From Ischnura elegans (taxonomy: Eukaryota; Arthropoda; Insecta; Odonata; Coenagrionidae), in the NCBI RefSeq assembly GCF_921293095.1, contig NC_060254.1, positions 105,238,917 through 105,302,916 on the forward strand: a stretch of DNA of 64,000 bases. The letters are read 5' to 3'. Of this stretch, positions 36,581-48,536 are shown piece by piece (position 1 is the first letter of the stretch; each line of letters begins with the position of its first letter). Position numbers and translations under genes: made by a program. The notes beneath the pieces were generated by a model. It was given only the letters and a program-made list of their open reading frames with translations, was not told where the DNA came from and made no database searches.

Positions 36581-38929
36581 GGTGAAGGAAGCTCATTCCG
36601 GTTGCGAATGGTGATAATAATGCTGTTTTTATTAAGTATTTGGTTCTAATAAAATAATACCACTTTATTTCATGAGTGCTGATGCATGTGGATATTCTGA
36701 TAGAGTAATATTGGTGTAAGTGACTTTAATTCTCGTGTAAATTAGACAATAAATGCGCAGACTGTATCACTGTCGGTGCAAGTTCATTTGCGTTGTTATT
36801 TGGACGAGTAATTTGGCAAAAAGAACGTTAAACAAGTTGGAATGCATGGCGTAATGACTTACAAATATGTAGCATTATGCATTGGAAATGTGTCCGTGGG
36901 TTTGAAAGTATAACAATTTGTGTAGTTTGATATGATTGCGTGCATGACCATTGGCATCGCAGTTACATCGGAATTAGGCGTGGTAACGTGCGTAATACAG
37001 TTGATTCTATAGAGCACATCCTAAATATTCGTATTAATATGAGATGTTAGTTCAAGCATAACGGGAACAGCCACGGTAACAACTATACGGAAGCACCCTC
37101 ACACAATCTTGTCATATATACTCCACAAATTTCGACGTCCTTCCCATGAGAAATAGGGTGGTTTGCTATTGTTTTTTTATTCAGATTATTACTCCTGGAG
37201 TACGTATTTCACGCTTTTAGATTTTTAAATTACGATACCTATTTTTCGCGATTAAATGAAAATTGAAAAATTTCAAGCGCGCGAAAACGCGACGGGTAAG
37301 CATGAATGCCGGGAAAACTCCCGTGTGACGTCGTTCTGGTTCCCGCTGCCGCAAGTGAGGTGACCTTGGGGCGAGGCTCTGAGCGCTGATACGACGCAGG
37401 ATGCTACACGGAAAAAAATGATTTGATTAAAACTATCGAACTGGTGTGATAGGTAGTATTTTTGTTAAATATACTTAAACTTTGATGCAAATTATTAAGC
37501 ACTTGATTTATTTTACCAAACGCTAGCGTGAGCTCTTGATATATTTCATCAAACATTTTGGTATTGCATAATTTGGTCAATTGTACGGAAGAGTTTCGTA
37601 AAAATAACCGAATTAATTCAATACGATTCTGAGTTTGATAACTTTTATCGAAGTTATGATTAATTTTACGAAGGTGATTGCTTGTTTGGTAAAAATTATC
37701 AAACTCTACATTGCTATGCAAATTTGGTTTGATAGAATTTACCAAGTGTTTCGTGATCTATCGAACGGTCTATCGTTCCTCTTATGTTTATACCGATACA
37801 CATTTGCAGTTGAAAGATTCTTAAACAGGCCTTACATAAAAGATAAGTTAGTAGAAATGATTTTGTTTTCATTATTTGTGATGGCGATAACGTTTTAATT
37901 TTGTTTACGTTCATTTTTCTGTTTTTTTCCTGCTTTAAATTGCAATACTACCCGTTAGCTGGTGCATCAAAGACATTGATTGAATCGCATCCCTGTAAAC
38001 CATAATGGTTGCCACAACGTTGCAGCAACGTCTCACGGCAACCAACTGGGAGTTCCATGCAACGTTGTGACAACGTCTTATTTACTGCCAAACGTCCTCC
38101 GTACTACGTTTTCACAACGTCTTCACAACATCTTTGCAACGTGACACGTAACATGATTGCAACCTGCCTGCAACCTTCTGTAAACCATATAGGTTGCAGC
38201 TACGTCTCACGTCAACCAATTTACTGCCAAAATTTAATCCTTACTACATTTTCACAAATCTTCGCCACCAGAAGCGTAACGTGCCCCTATGAAAAAATTG
38301 TATAAAACCTGTATAAAATTGTATAAAAATTTTGTATACATTCTGTATAGAATTATATACAAGTTGTATACAGTCTCTATACAGATTGTATAAAATCTCT
38401 ATACAGATTTTATACAGTCTGTATACGTTATATACAAAAATGAGTGTATACAATTTGTATAAAAATATACATTTTATACAAATTATATACAGGCTGTATA
38501 AGAATTGTATATGGGCTGTATAAAATTGTATATGGGCTGAATAAGAATTGCATACGGATTGTATGAAAGAAGACCTACCCTATGAAAAAATTGTATAAAA
38601 CCTGTATAAAATTGTATAAAATTTTTGTATACATTCTGTATAGAATGTTATACAAGTTGTATACAGTCTCAATACAGATTGTATAAAATCTCTATACAGA
38701 TGTTATACAGTCTGTAAACAAGTTATATACAAAAATGAGTGTACATATACAATTTGTATAAAAATATGCATTTTTATACAAATTACATACACGCTGTATT
38801 CGAATTGTACATGGGCTGTATAAGAATTGAACATGGGCAGCATAAGAATTGTACATGGGCTGTATACGGGCTGAATAAGAATTGTATACAAACTGTATGA
38901 AAGAAGACCTAGGAATACCTCATCCAAAA

Positions 38930-40655
38930 TAGGTGGAGTAATACTACCCATTTTCTTCCTCATTTCATCTCAGGTCATAAAGAAACACTCAAAAAAATTA
39001 TTCCAACAGACCATTTCCCTTACCACACTTCCTCTAGGAACCCACATTCATACAAAGGCATAAATAAAAATGGAGTGAATGCTGTCCAAAATATAACATT
39101 ATAATCCTTTAAACATTGTTAAACTGAAAACTAACCAACCATTCAATACCAGATTTTTAAATGATAAATAGGGGATTCTCAAGTTAAACAGTGGAAATTA
39201 AGAATAGCATGTAATTAATTCAAAGTAAAACATCACTTACTCATAAAAAAATAAACGTCTACAAGGTACTTCCCACACAGCACACGGACACCTTTAACAC
39301 ACGTTTAGGTTAGGACTGAATTTCGTTCGATAATAGTATCTAAATAATAGGTCCAGACAAGAATTTAAATAAATTAGGCTTCAATTCCATACACAATATT
39401 TATTGGGCTTCTTTGGTGAAATAATACAACACAAGAAACTACATAAGTATTATGTACTTAATTTTCTTCTCCCCCTGCAACCGTGTTGTTGCTGTCACTT
39501 GGCGTGCCTTAGTGAGTTTCTGATAGCCACCTCCACATCTTTTTCAGGGACTGACATGCTCTCCTGCACTGCTACTGTGGTAATGAAGTATATAAAAATT
39601 TCATTGTAGCAAGAAATTGTCTCTTGTAGGTAACAAGCAGATTACATAAGACAGGAAACTACAGTCTTATTTGTCTCGAGTTTAACATTCTTAAGGTTTC
39701 AAAATTAGGAAACCTGTCCATTTTAGGCCGTAAACATTTTAGAAACTTTTCTCTGGATTTAATCTTTTATTTGGATTCTCTTCTTCTTAAAAAAGAAAAG
39801 ATTTTAAGTAAAAATATTAAGACATATTTATAAATGAAAGTTATAAAATATAGGTACTAGTAATGCATATATTATAATTAAGAACATTTTTCATAGAGCA
39901 ATTGTTGCACGACAGATCCGAATACAACGAACACAACTGAAATGTAAGAATTTCCAAATGAATTGCTGCTACAATATTTTAAATCACCACTTTCAGTCCT
40001 GTACATCAACATCATGAAGCCACTTTTAACTAGAAATTACGTCCAAAGAATTTCAGGGAGAAAGGGTACATACCTTAATGTTTTCCGTAGGGGTGAAATT
40101 GTCTCTTCTTATCGCCAAAATACACTTCTTCTTCAATCCATGAAGATCTATAGGAAAGGTAAAAACTTGAACTTTGGGAGTTTCCTTCGCATACCGGCAC
40201 CACACACGAGAAAGGCATATTTAACAAAAATGCCTCACAAACAAGTTTCTGAAGCCCACCGAATGAAATTAAAGAATAACGGAAACTTCACTATTCACAA
40301 AAACTCTAATTTTCACCAACTTAACCACAAAAATCCAAGGAATATGGTAAAACATAACGTAAACCACGTAATCTCCAACGGCGATCCTGGGCGATCCTTC
40401 CGCGGGCTCTCTTTCTCGGTGGCTATGGCCCCATCCGCAAAAGAAAATAGTCCCACAACGGATATGAATTTTTTTTATCCAGAGTATCCAGAAACAAAAT
40501 GACTACTGTGTCATATATTAAATCACGAGTTTTTAGGAAATTTGGGCGTATGTGATACAATTTTATCGATGCATATGAATTTGCAAGTGTACTGTGTAAA
40601 ACCTTCGTACCGCTTCCTACAAACGGGACAAGGGGACACTATGGAGGCTATGGGT
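38930..40655. other. Unassigned interior of element v
   Basis: The only sizeable open frame, 39963-40502 (+, 179 codons), encodes a basic, Lys/Asn/His-rich sequence with no recognised domain. Its composition follows the AT-rich DNA, so I do not call it a gene. Confidence 0.35.
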
Positions 40656-40659
40656 ATGG

Positions 40660-41645
40660 AAAATTTTCGAAGTGGCATTGAATGACTAGCGTTGATGCAT
40701 CTCCGAGAATCTGGTTTAAAACGCGATTCATGATCTTTAGAAGCAATTGAACTCTCGAATTTGGAACATTATTTTGGTCCCCTACTAAGTTGATTTTTGG
40801 ACTTCAATTTTTGTCGCCTCGGTTGAAAATTTTCCAAGTGGCATTGAATGGCTAACATTGATGGGTCTCCAATAATCTTGTTTAAAACGCATTTCATGAT
40901 CTTTAGAAGCAATTGAACTCTTGAATTTGGAACATTATTTTGGTCCCCTACTAAGTTGATTTTTGGACTTCAATTTTTGACGCCTCGGTAGAAAATTTTC
41001 CAAGTGGCATTGAATGACTAGCGTTGATGCATCTCCGAGAATCTGGTTTAAAACGCGATTCATGATCTTTAGAAGCAATTGAACTCTTGAATGTGGAACA
41101 TTATTTTGGTCCCCTACTAAGTTCATTTTTGGACTTAAATTTTTGACGCCTCGGTTGAAAATTTTCCAAGTGGCATTGAATGGCTAACATTGATGGGTCT
41201 CCAAGAATCTTGTTTAAAACGCATTTCATGATCTTTAGAAGCAATTGAACTCTCGAATTTGGAACATTATTTTGGTCCCCTACTAAGTTCATTTTTGGAC
41301 TTAAATTTTTGACGCCTCGGTTGAAAATTTTCCAAGTGGCATTGAATGGCTAACATTGATGGGTCTCCAAGAATCTTGTTTAAAACGCATTTCATGATCT
41401 TTAGAAGCAATTGAACTCTTGAATTTGGAACATTATTTTGGTCCCCTACTAAGTTGATTTTTGGACTTCAATTTTTGACGCCTCGGTTGAAAATTTTCCA
41501 AGTGGCATTGAATGGCTAACATTGATGGATCTCCAAGAATCTTGTTTAAAACGCGATTCGTGATCTTTAGAAGCAATTGAACTCTTGAATGTGGAACATT
41601 ATTTTGGTCCCCTACTAAGTTGATTTTTGGACTTCAGTTTTTGAG
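40660..41645. repeat. 166-bp satellite, six units, two monomer types
   Basis: Six head-to-tail units begin near 40660, each starting AAAATTTTC(C/G)AAGTGGCATTG and ending TTTTTG(A/T)CGCCTCGGTTG. Type A (units 1 and 3) has GACTAGCGTTGATGCATC; type B (units 2, 4, 5, 6) has GGCTAACATTGATGGGTC. The order is A-B-A-B-B-B, so expansion began as an A-B dimer. Open frames on either strand repeat with the unit and are not genes. Confidence 0.9.
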
Positions 41646-41929
41646 GCCTACTTTGAATTACTGTTATACAAATTGTATACATTGTGTACAAATTGTATAC
41701 ATTGTATATAAATTGTATACATTGTATACAAATTGTATATGCTGTATACAGCATGTGAATTAATACAGTTTATACAATTTGTATACAATTTGTATACAAT
41801 GTATACAAATTGTATACAACCTGTATAAACTGTATAGAAATTTTATACGGTTTTATACAATTTTTTCATAGGGGTGATGCAACCTTTAATAAATAATACT
41901 TTAAATTGTGTCGTTTCAAAGGAAATTTT

Positions 41930-41935
41930 TTTATT
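41930..41935 (-). promoter_or_regulatory. Poly(A) signal of DUF4806 gene 2
   Basis: AATAAA on the minus strand starts 6 bases after the stop codon at 41941. It leaves ~55 bp before the border of inserted element v, so cleavage could still occur outside or just inside v. Confidence 0.4.
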
Positions 41936-41940
41936 ATTCC

Positions 41941-43648
41941 TTATTTACAATTTGTTTTCCTTTCCTCCACCCTCTGATGCCTTGACTCAGCGTGCCTGAA
42001 CCAGTCAATTGCCTTCTCCTTTGTGTGCTTATGGCCATATTCCTTTAATGTGGGCTTGCAACGGAAAGCATCTGAAATTAAATTTTAGTAAGGATTTTAG
42101 ACACAAGTAGTTTTATTGAACAGTTCCCATTTTGAAATAATTTTATAAGCACAACATACCAATAATACAGGCACACGTTCTGGTGGCACAGAACTGGATT
42201 TTTTTAGTGTTCATTTTGGAATGGCCGAAAAATGAAAATCTCCGACCAAGGTTATTGGTAATTAGGTGGTATAACATGCCGAAAACACCCTCAGTAATGT
42301 TATTCCGACCTCGTCTGCATAACTCTACAGTCTGAAAAATCAGAGGAATTTTTACAACACAAAAAAACTCACAAATAGCTACTTATAAAAGCCCATCAAA
42401 CAAATGACACTCAAAAGTTTTATTTTACCAGAGCTGCGTGGAATGGCTTTTTGAGGAGTTCCACCTCCAGGGCATCAAATTCTTCCAATGTATCCATGGG
42501 GAATTTCCAGGTCAATAATAAGTCGTTGTCACTTTCATCTGGCATCTGGCAGTTCGACTTAGCTCTTTTCAAAGCCCGAATTTCCTTTAAAATTTCCAGC
42601 TGCGTCTTCTCAATTCTCTTTAAATACTGAAGAAGGTCTTCAGAAATAACTATGGGACCAGAAGAAGTTTACATTACTAAAAAATATGTATAATGTACTT
42701 TTCATCTTATTATAAAGGTGAGAAGTAAATTGACTATAATATAATTAAGGCAGTAGTTTTTATAGGGCCATTTTTAAATAGATGCACATAACCAATAAGA
42801 TGTGATGGTCAGCTGATGAAATCAGCAGGATTAGTATTGCACTTGCCACCTAGGTCAGAGCCCACAAATTTGGACTTTCTATGAGGCAAGAGTTGGCAAA
42901 TTACTTCATATGAAATGACAAACAAGGGTTTGAGACACGAGCTTGGCTGCATATACTTAGTCATTTTCTTAAGCGATTCTATTATCATTACTGTCATTAC
43001 ATGAGATCTTGAAATGACCTCGATAATTAAGGCGTAAGCAGTTAATTTTCCCACAAAATCCACCTGATAAATTTAAGGCTGGAGAGTGGTTTCTTTACTT
43101 TAGAGAAATAAAAGTTTAGTCCAAATGTTAATGAAATAAGCAAGCACAACAATAATTGAATGTCATTCAAAGAAAACAGAAATTATCTCATGATATTTTT
43201 TAGAACAGCCAATCTTGAAAATCATAGGAATGGTAATAAAAATAATCGAATGCTAGGGTTGTATTGAAAGGGAGAGTACTAACTTTGAATACAACCCAAG
43301 AGACTAGAGAGCATAATTCAATTCTGGGCGCTGGACAGCACAAAATAACAAAAGTAATGTCCTTGCAAGAATTTCAACAAAATGCAAGGATGGATTGCTG
43401 ATAGCTCTCAAGGAAAATACCTAAGCTACTGACATATGTTGGTCTCATTGAAGTATTTAATTAATAGAAATTTGAAAACTTTACTTACAGCTTAGAGCCA
43501 AATGAATGTGTGTCTGTCCAAACTTTATGTTCCCTTTAAGGCCATCCAATAAATAATATTTTGCAATATCATCTAAGAATGATGCTCTCAACCCACGCCT
43601 TGTTGCATCTGGTGGAGTAGAACCCCCAACTCTTTTCAAAAAATCAAT
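41941..43648 (-). CDS. DUF4806-domain protein, spliced gene 2 (5' end not found), carried by element vi
   Basis: Four exons with consensus splice sites and matching phases: 43648-43489 (acceptor TTTCAG, donor GTAAGT), 42649-42429 (CATAG; GTAAAA), 42331-42160 (TTTTTCAG; GTATGT) and 42071-41941 (AATTTCAG; stop TAA). Exon 1 encodes IDFLKRVGGSTPPDATRRGL, then SFLDDIAKYYLLDGLKGN, which itself resembles the second half of a DUF4806 domain. Exon 2 gives a short coiled coil (EDLLQYLKRIEKTQLEIL) and the domain start FPMDTLEEFDALEVELL. Exon 3 gives RRGRNNITEGVFGMLYHLIT and NLGRRFSFFGH. Exon 4 gives KEKAIDWFRHAESRHQ. All four frames are open. The domain (PF16064) has no known activity. Missing are the start codon and N-terminal exons, possibly lost or lying at 44.3-45.2 kb. 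Its place inside a transposon suggests an element protein; a captured host gene is the alternative. Confidence 0.75.
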
Positions 43649-43730
43649 CTGAAATAAAAATTATTATATTAGGGATAATTCATTGAACCAAAGGCTGTAC
43701 ACATCCACTATGACAATTTTACATGAAGAA

Positions 43731-44262
43731 TACTGGGTGTCCCATTTATCTTGATCACCCGAAATAACTTTTTGTCCAGATGGAAATTCAAAAATGTGTC
43801 AAGCAAATGTTCATTAGCCGTCAGGGGGACATTAATTAGCATGATTGACTTCCTTTTAGCTTTATTATTTACAAAGATATGAACAGCGGTATGTCTTTTT
43901 AAAATGGCACCCTATATTTTTTATTTGGCAGTTCATTTCCTCTCCTAAAGACTTATTCAAAAATGTAGCACAGTGGACCATTAACATAAACACAGTGTTA
44001 TGAAAAATGTCTGACTCAATAGCACTTAGTGCAGGAAGGCGGGTATTGGAACTACTACACCAGTCGTTCATAAAAAATATAGGGTGTCATTTAAAAAAGA
44101 CATACCACTCTTCAAATCTTTGTAGAAACAAAGATACAAGGAAGGCAGTCATGCTGATTAATGTCCCCCTGAGGGCTTATGAACATTTGCTTGACACATT
44201 TTTGAACTTCCATCTGAACAAAAAGTTATTTCGGGTGGTCAAGATAAATGGGATACCCTGCA
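43731..44262. mobile_element. Fold-back MITE in intron of DUF4806 gene 2
   Basis: Long inverted arms pair 43731-43935 with 44065-44262. The outer ends read CTGGGTGTCCCATTTATC and CAGGGTATCCCATTTATC (inverted); the inner parts pair around TATGTCTTTTTAAAATGGCA and its inverse. Non-coding. The target duplication is unclear. Confidence 0.7.
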
Positions 44263-44269
44263 TAATTGG

Positions 44270-45840
44270 AATCAAGATCAAACAGTCTGCTTGCTTAGAA
44301 GAAAACAATATTAGGGAGCCAACGCATCTCAAAGTCTTTGATCACTCTATTGAAAAGTGCTTCAAGCAAACATAAAGGAAGATGAATCTAAACCATTTCC
44401 TATACTGGGCTGGGTATTAATAATATTACCACAGATAAACTGATATTCACTTTATCATTATGGCCCAATGGTTTTATCCCTGAGTAATGTGCACAAATAG
44501 ACTTGCCTCCAACAAATCAAATCCCATTACTTATCCCCTCTTTAACAAAATCACAGTGACATCTTTAACTACAAAAAATTATCAAAAATGAGACACAAAA
44601 TTGATTGAAATGTTTTCTTTTAATAACAATTACCTGATTGGAACTTTGATCCAAAACTTTTTACATCATCATGAAGATGTTTTTGACATGAAGCTACACT
44701 TAAACCCACTACACCTAAATGAAAAATAAACACTATAAAAAATGTAAATAACTTTAAATGACTCGATAAATAGTAAAGCCGAGAAGTTTTTCTTCATAAT
44801 CCTCCCACACTACGGTGATGCAATGCGTCAAGCATTAAAATAAATTTAAGTTTATGCATATGCAATGTTTTTCAATCCACAGAAGATGGATTGACTGAGC
44901 TGTCTCAGGAAGTGTGAGAAGGTTGAAAATATTAAGAATATGCTTCATTTAAAATAAAAAATGTTGCAATAAGCAACACTTCTACTTACCCAGATTCTGA
45001 TGAAGGAAGCAAAAGTAGAACTTCAGCTGTTGATAAACTTTTGTTGGAGAAGTTTCGCAAACATAACACTACAAAATTACGTAGTAACAGTAGATGATTG
45101 CCTAGGTGCTGGTGAAACAAGTAAAAGAAGAACTTAAGAGGCTGATATGCTTCGGCAGGATCAATTCCGCTCACGAAGAACACAATACAGTTCACGTAAC
45201 ATTATTAATGTGCACATGAATACGACAACGGCCATCAAACGGCCATGGCCGTTGGCATGTTGTTTTTCTCTCGATGGAAATCGACTATTGGTGGAATCGA
45301 CCATCGATGGTATCCACAATCGATAGCTCGACATCGCGGGCGGGAGTCTAAATCTTGGTAGGCGAAAAATTAAGTTTCGCCTTATGACTTGAGGAATAAA
45401 TCCCACTGGGAAATATATCTTTTTTGTATCATCGCCTTAGTAGATTAAAAAGCACGAGTGAAATCACATTTCGAAGAACATTCTTCTTTATGAAACGAGG
45501 AAAACTTATCATGGCAGGATTTTTTTTACATCTTAAGGGAATTGATTGATTTTTTAATTAATCTGCATTTCGTAGCACCCCAGGTGGACGGCGTTCTTGG
45601 GTGTTCCGAAAAGAAATGATGAAACACACTGTAACAACTGTGACTCAGTTATTACATACACAAAAGCCTACTGTCAAAATATATACCGCGAATATCCCAC
45701 AATGGTTCGCAATGTCTCTGGGACGAAATAGGAATATAAGGGATCAAAATAGGATATTCCAGGAATATCCTCTGCTGTGTGGGTACCTATTCTTTTAGCT
45801 CAATATTTTCATATTTTAATGAATGAGGGAAAATTGTTGT
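44270..45840. other. Element vi interior, possible upstream exons
   Basis: A minus-strand interval around 44716-44630 has an acceptor (CATTTAG) and donor (CAG|GTAATT) with an open frame (VVGLSVASCQKHLHDDVKSF), but its exit phase does not fit the next exon. Another frame ends at a good donor (CTG|GGTAAGT) near 44986. Neither is firmly a DUF4806 exon. Confidence 0.3.
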
Positions 45841-46273
45841 AAGGACGTTGCAAAGCAACCTGTCTGCAACGTTGCAAAGAGACCTAAGTAGCTCTGCAAC
45901 CTCGTGCAACCTGTCTGCAACGTTGCCAGGACGTTGCAAAGAGACCTCAACAGCCCTGCAACCTCTGCAACCTCGTGCAACCTGACTGCAACGTTGCTGC
46001 AACTCATTGTGTTTACAGGGATATTATCATAGATATCACAGCTGTAAGGAGATGTTTGTGTATTTCGACACATTAAAACTTTAATTAGAGGTATTCCTGA
46101 GGTATAATCATTCGCGATCATGTTTAGTAACATGTGATAAAAGCCGTGATACTAGACCCAATCCATGCTAAGGATATCACCCAGCACGTTAAACCCATCT
46201 CTATATCGATGTAATAAGCCTGCAAATAAAGTTTTCTTGCGCATCTGCACTAGATATTCATATGGAGTAACTA

Positions 46274-47756
46274 CCCAGTCAGCACAAAAGATAATTTAGA
46301 CGGAAAATTTTCTGGTAACTTGGGGCGAATTTACCCCAGTAAGCTTTACCCCATCTTTACCACGTTATTACTCTCGTGCAGAATTGCCAACAGCGAAGTG
46401 TAAAAAAATATAAAGTGAGTAATTTATTTCATTGTATGAGGTTGAGAAAGGTTTAAAGAAGAAAAGTAAAGTTCAATATAACCACAGCGACGGTGTAGTG
46501 ATATTTTGCAAACTATTTTAGATTAATTTTCGCAAATAGTTTCACTTTATATACCTACATGCTATCGATGAAAGGCTATGGTCATTAACAAAAATTCAAT
46601 TACTTAAAAATTACCTGATTATTTTCGTAAATAAATAGAGGAGAGTACTAATTTTCATCGGATACTTATTTTCGTTTAAATTTTATGAAAGGTCGAGTTC
46701 AAATCTTGACAGTTGGCTATTCTGGATCCTCTGCGATTTGCGACTAGTGGACTGTAACGTACGAGTGAACAAGTAAACAATGAAGAAGGAACATGAACGC
46801 GATTACAAGTGCCGAAGTAACGTGCCTGGTAATTATAATTTCTATCTATTACTGGAGCATGAAGTAAGCTAAACTAAGTTGCCTGATACAATGCTGAAAA
46901 TAGTTGAATATAATTCAGTTGAAAATTTAACCAGAGAGTTGCATCACTTTTTGTTGTGACGCCGTGGTGAGGCAATATACTTTTTAATAACCAATATTAC
47001 TGAAATTTGGTTCCCTCAACCTCTGCTAAAATATAGAGCTCTTAATTGACAGTGTTTTCGTTAAAAATTTCAGGCGAAAAACTTTGGAAAAGCAGTTTTT
47101 AGGATTCTCGTTTGGGTGAATTGTTTCCTCGTAAGCATGCCATTAGGAGTTCGGTGTGGAAGCTGTTGTCACCAAGTGCTTAACGGAAGGAAATTAGTTC
47201 TAAGTTTAACATTGTTTCTATTTTAAAAGAAATCAAATTGGCAATTCCTCTTAAAACATAAGTGTTATTTATTTCAGTCATCTCTCTTTCTTCGAGTACG
47301 TATGTCCTCGTGAATGTGGGTTTTATTTTTGTTATTATTTCTCTATCACCAAGTGGTTATTTCCTAATATATGTCGTGTTTGTATATGTAGTTACTTTTC
47401 GTCATTCAATAAACAGTTATTTTCCAATATCAATGTCGATTTCGTTCATTTATCGTGCACATGGATGCCTATAGCGCATTGCAATTAGGTACTGTTAGTT
47501 CACAATAGCACCGATAGAGGGAGTGTCGTCATGTTTACTTTGAAGCTCCACAGATGGCTCTGGTGTCGCATCGGGAAGTTTTACCCGGAAAAAGTACGAA
47601 TTTTACCCGCGTTTTACCATGAAATTACCCGAATTTTACCACTTAAATTTACAGATATTTTACCCGTTACCATGCAGGTTACCCATCTTTTACCACAATT
47701 TTACCCGTGTAAAATTTGGGTAATAATGGGGTAAAATATCTTTTGTGCTGACTGGG
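46274..47756. mobile_element. 1.5-kb En/Spm-like element with TTTACCC array
   Basis: The ends are CCCAGTCAGCACAAAAGATA and its inverse; TA flanks both (46272-46273 and 47757-47758). Subterminal DNA, especially 47575-47735, is packed with TTTACCC/GGGTAAA words; a few lie at 46325-46370. Non-coding. It abuts, 34 bp away, the piggyBac element. Confidence 0.75.
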
Positions 47757-48177
47757 TACGTAATGCAATTGTGTGCATCAAGTATTCCTCTTAACAGGTT
47801 GACTGCCGTGGCGGACACCGGTGTCCGCTGTGGTATCTTCTTCTCCCGCCGTGGCGGTCACCGGTGTCCGCGGAAAAAAGTTCGTCTTCGTGCGCCGGGT
47901 GACCGCCATTTACGTACTTTTGCATAGATATCTTTTCCGCAACGGCCTCAGCTAAACTGTCACTCCTTTGGTTTTTGCTAATTGTTTATAAAATTTTTTT
48001 TGCTGTCTTGAATGTTACTTACGTATTTTTTTATACCGGTTGGCACATTGGAAGCCGTTATCCCTCGAAGTAGACCTCCGGAGACGCTTTTTCCGTGTTA
48101 AATGTTTCATAAACTACGATGTTGTATGAGCAGGGAGTACTTACTCTTTGTTCGTAATCCAGGGCTGCTATATATAC

Positions 48178-48220
48178 ATTAAATCTGAAAGCATACTATA
48201 GTATGCTTTCGGATTTAATT
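48178..48220. repeat. 43-bp palindrome in the piggyBac 3' region
   Basis: ATTAAATCTGAAAGCATACT is followed by its inverse with one mismatch, centred on CTATAG. It lies downstream of the transposase stop (minus-strand sense) and could form a hairpin in the transcript. Confidence 0.7.
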
Positions 48221-48536
48221 GAGAAAGAATATATATCTTCTTTAGGAGACGAATTCTATTTTCTACTCAGTGTTTTGCATCCTTCAGATAGTTTCAACTG
48301 GTAAACACATCTATAAAAAGAAATTGAAGAGAAGGATAACAAAATCTTTCCCAGCTTTACCTTATAATTCAAATTAACTTTACCGTAGTAATTTTGTAGG
48401 TCTTTAGAGCCCTCCTCTCACCGACATTTATTCTTACTTTCCCTTGCTCCTGAAATATCAGAAAGGTGAAATAAATAATATATATCCTTTTCAAATAATC
48501 ACTTTTTATTGCAATAATGGACAATTATTCATATTT

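Larger units (their letters stand above)
38284..41874. mobile_element. 3.6-kb En/Spm-like element 'v' with GTATAC array and satellite
   Basis: The ends are CCCCTATGAAAAAATTGTAT and its inverse, with TG at 38282-38283 and 41875-41876. The left subterminal array (38300-38900) is itself duplicated in tandem (unit ~296 bp, second copy from 38577, including the CCCTATG terminus). The right array lies at 41665-41860. Words are of the TGTATACA(A/G) type. The interior holds unassigned DNA and a 166-bp satellite array (40660-41645). It was inserted 67 bp after the stop codon of the DUF4806 gene. Confidence 0.75.
37991..46020. mobile_element. 8.0-kb En/Spm-like element 'vi' with CAACGTTGC array and DUF4806 gene
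   Basis: The ends are CCCTGTAAACCATAATGG on the left and the inverse of CCCTGTAAACACAATGAG on the right. AT is duplicated at 37989-37990 and 46021-46022. Subterminal arrays of the palindromic word GCAACGTTGC with variants lie at 38005-38230 and 45845-46000. The interior carries element v (38284-41874), a spliced DUF4806 gene on the minus strand (43648-41941) and a fold-back MITE (43731-44262). Without v it is ~4.4 kb. No catalytic transposase is visible. Confidence 0.75.

Noticed and set aside
39963-40502. 179-codon open frame in element v
   Set aside because: Composition tracks local base content, no domain, no relatives in the window; left as unassigned.
40935-41292. Two similar 63-codon frames suggesting a small gene family
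   Set aside because: They are one frame of the 166-bp satellite repeated at unit spacing.
44007-44375. 122-codon plus-strand frame
   Set aside because: It covers one arm of the fold-back MITE at 43731-44262.
47745-47927. 60-codon frame spanning the left piggyBac end
   Set aside because: Crosses the TTAA border between two transposons; accidental.
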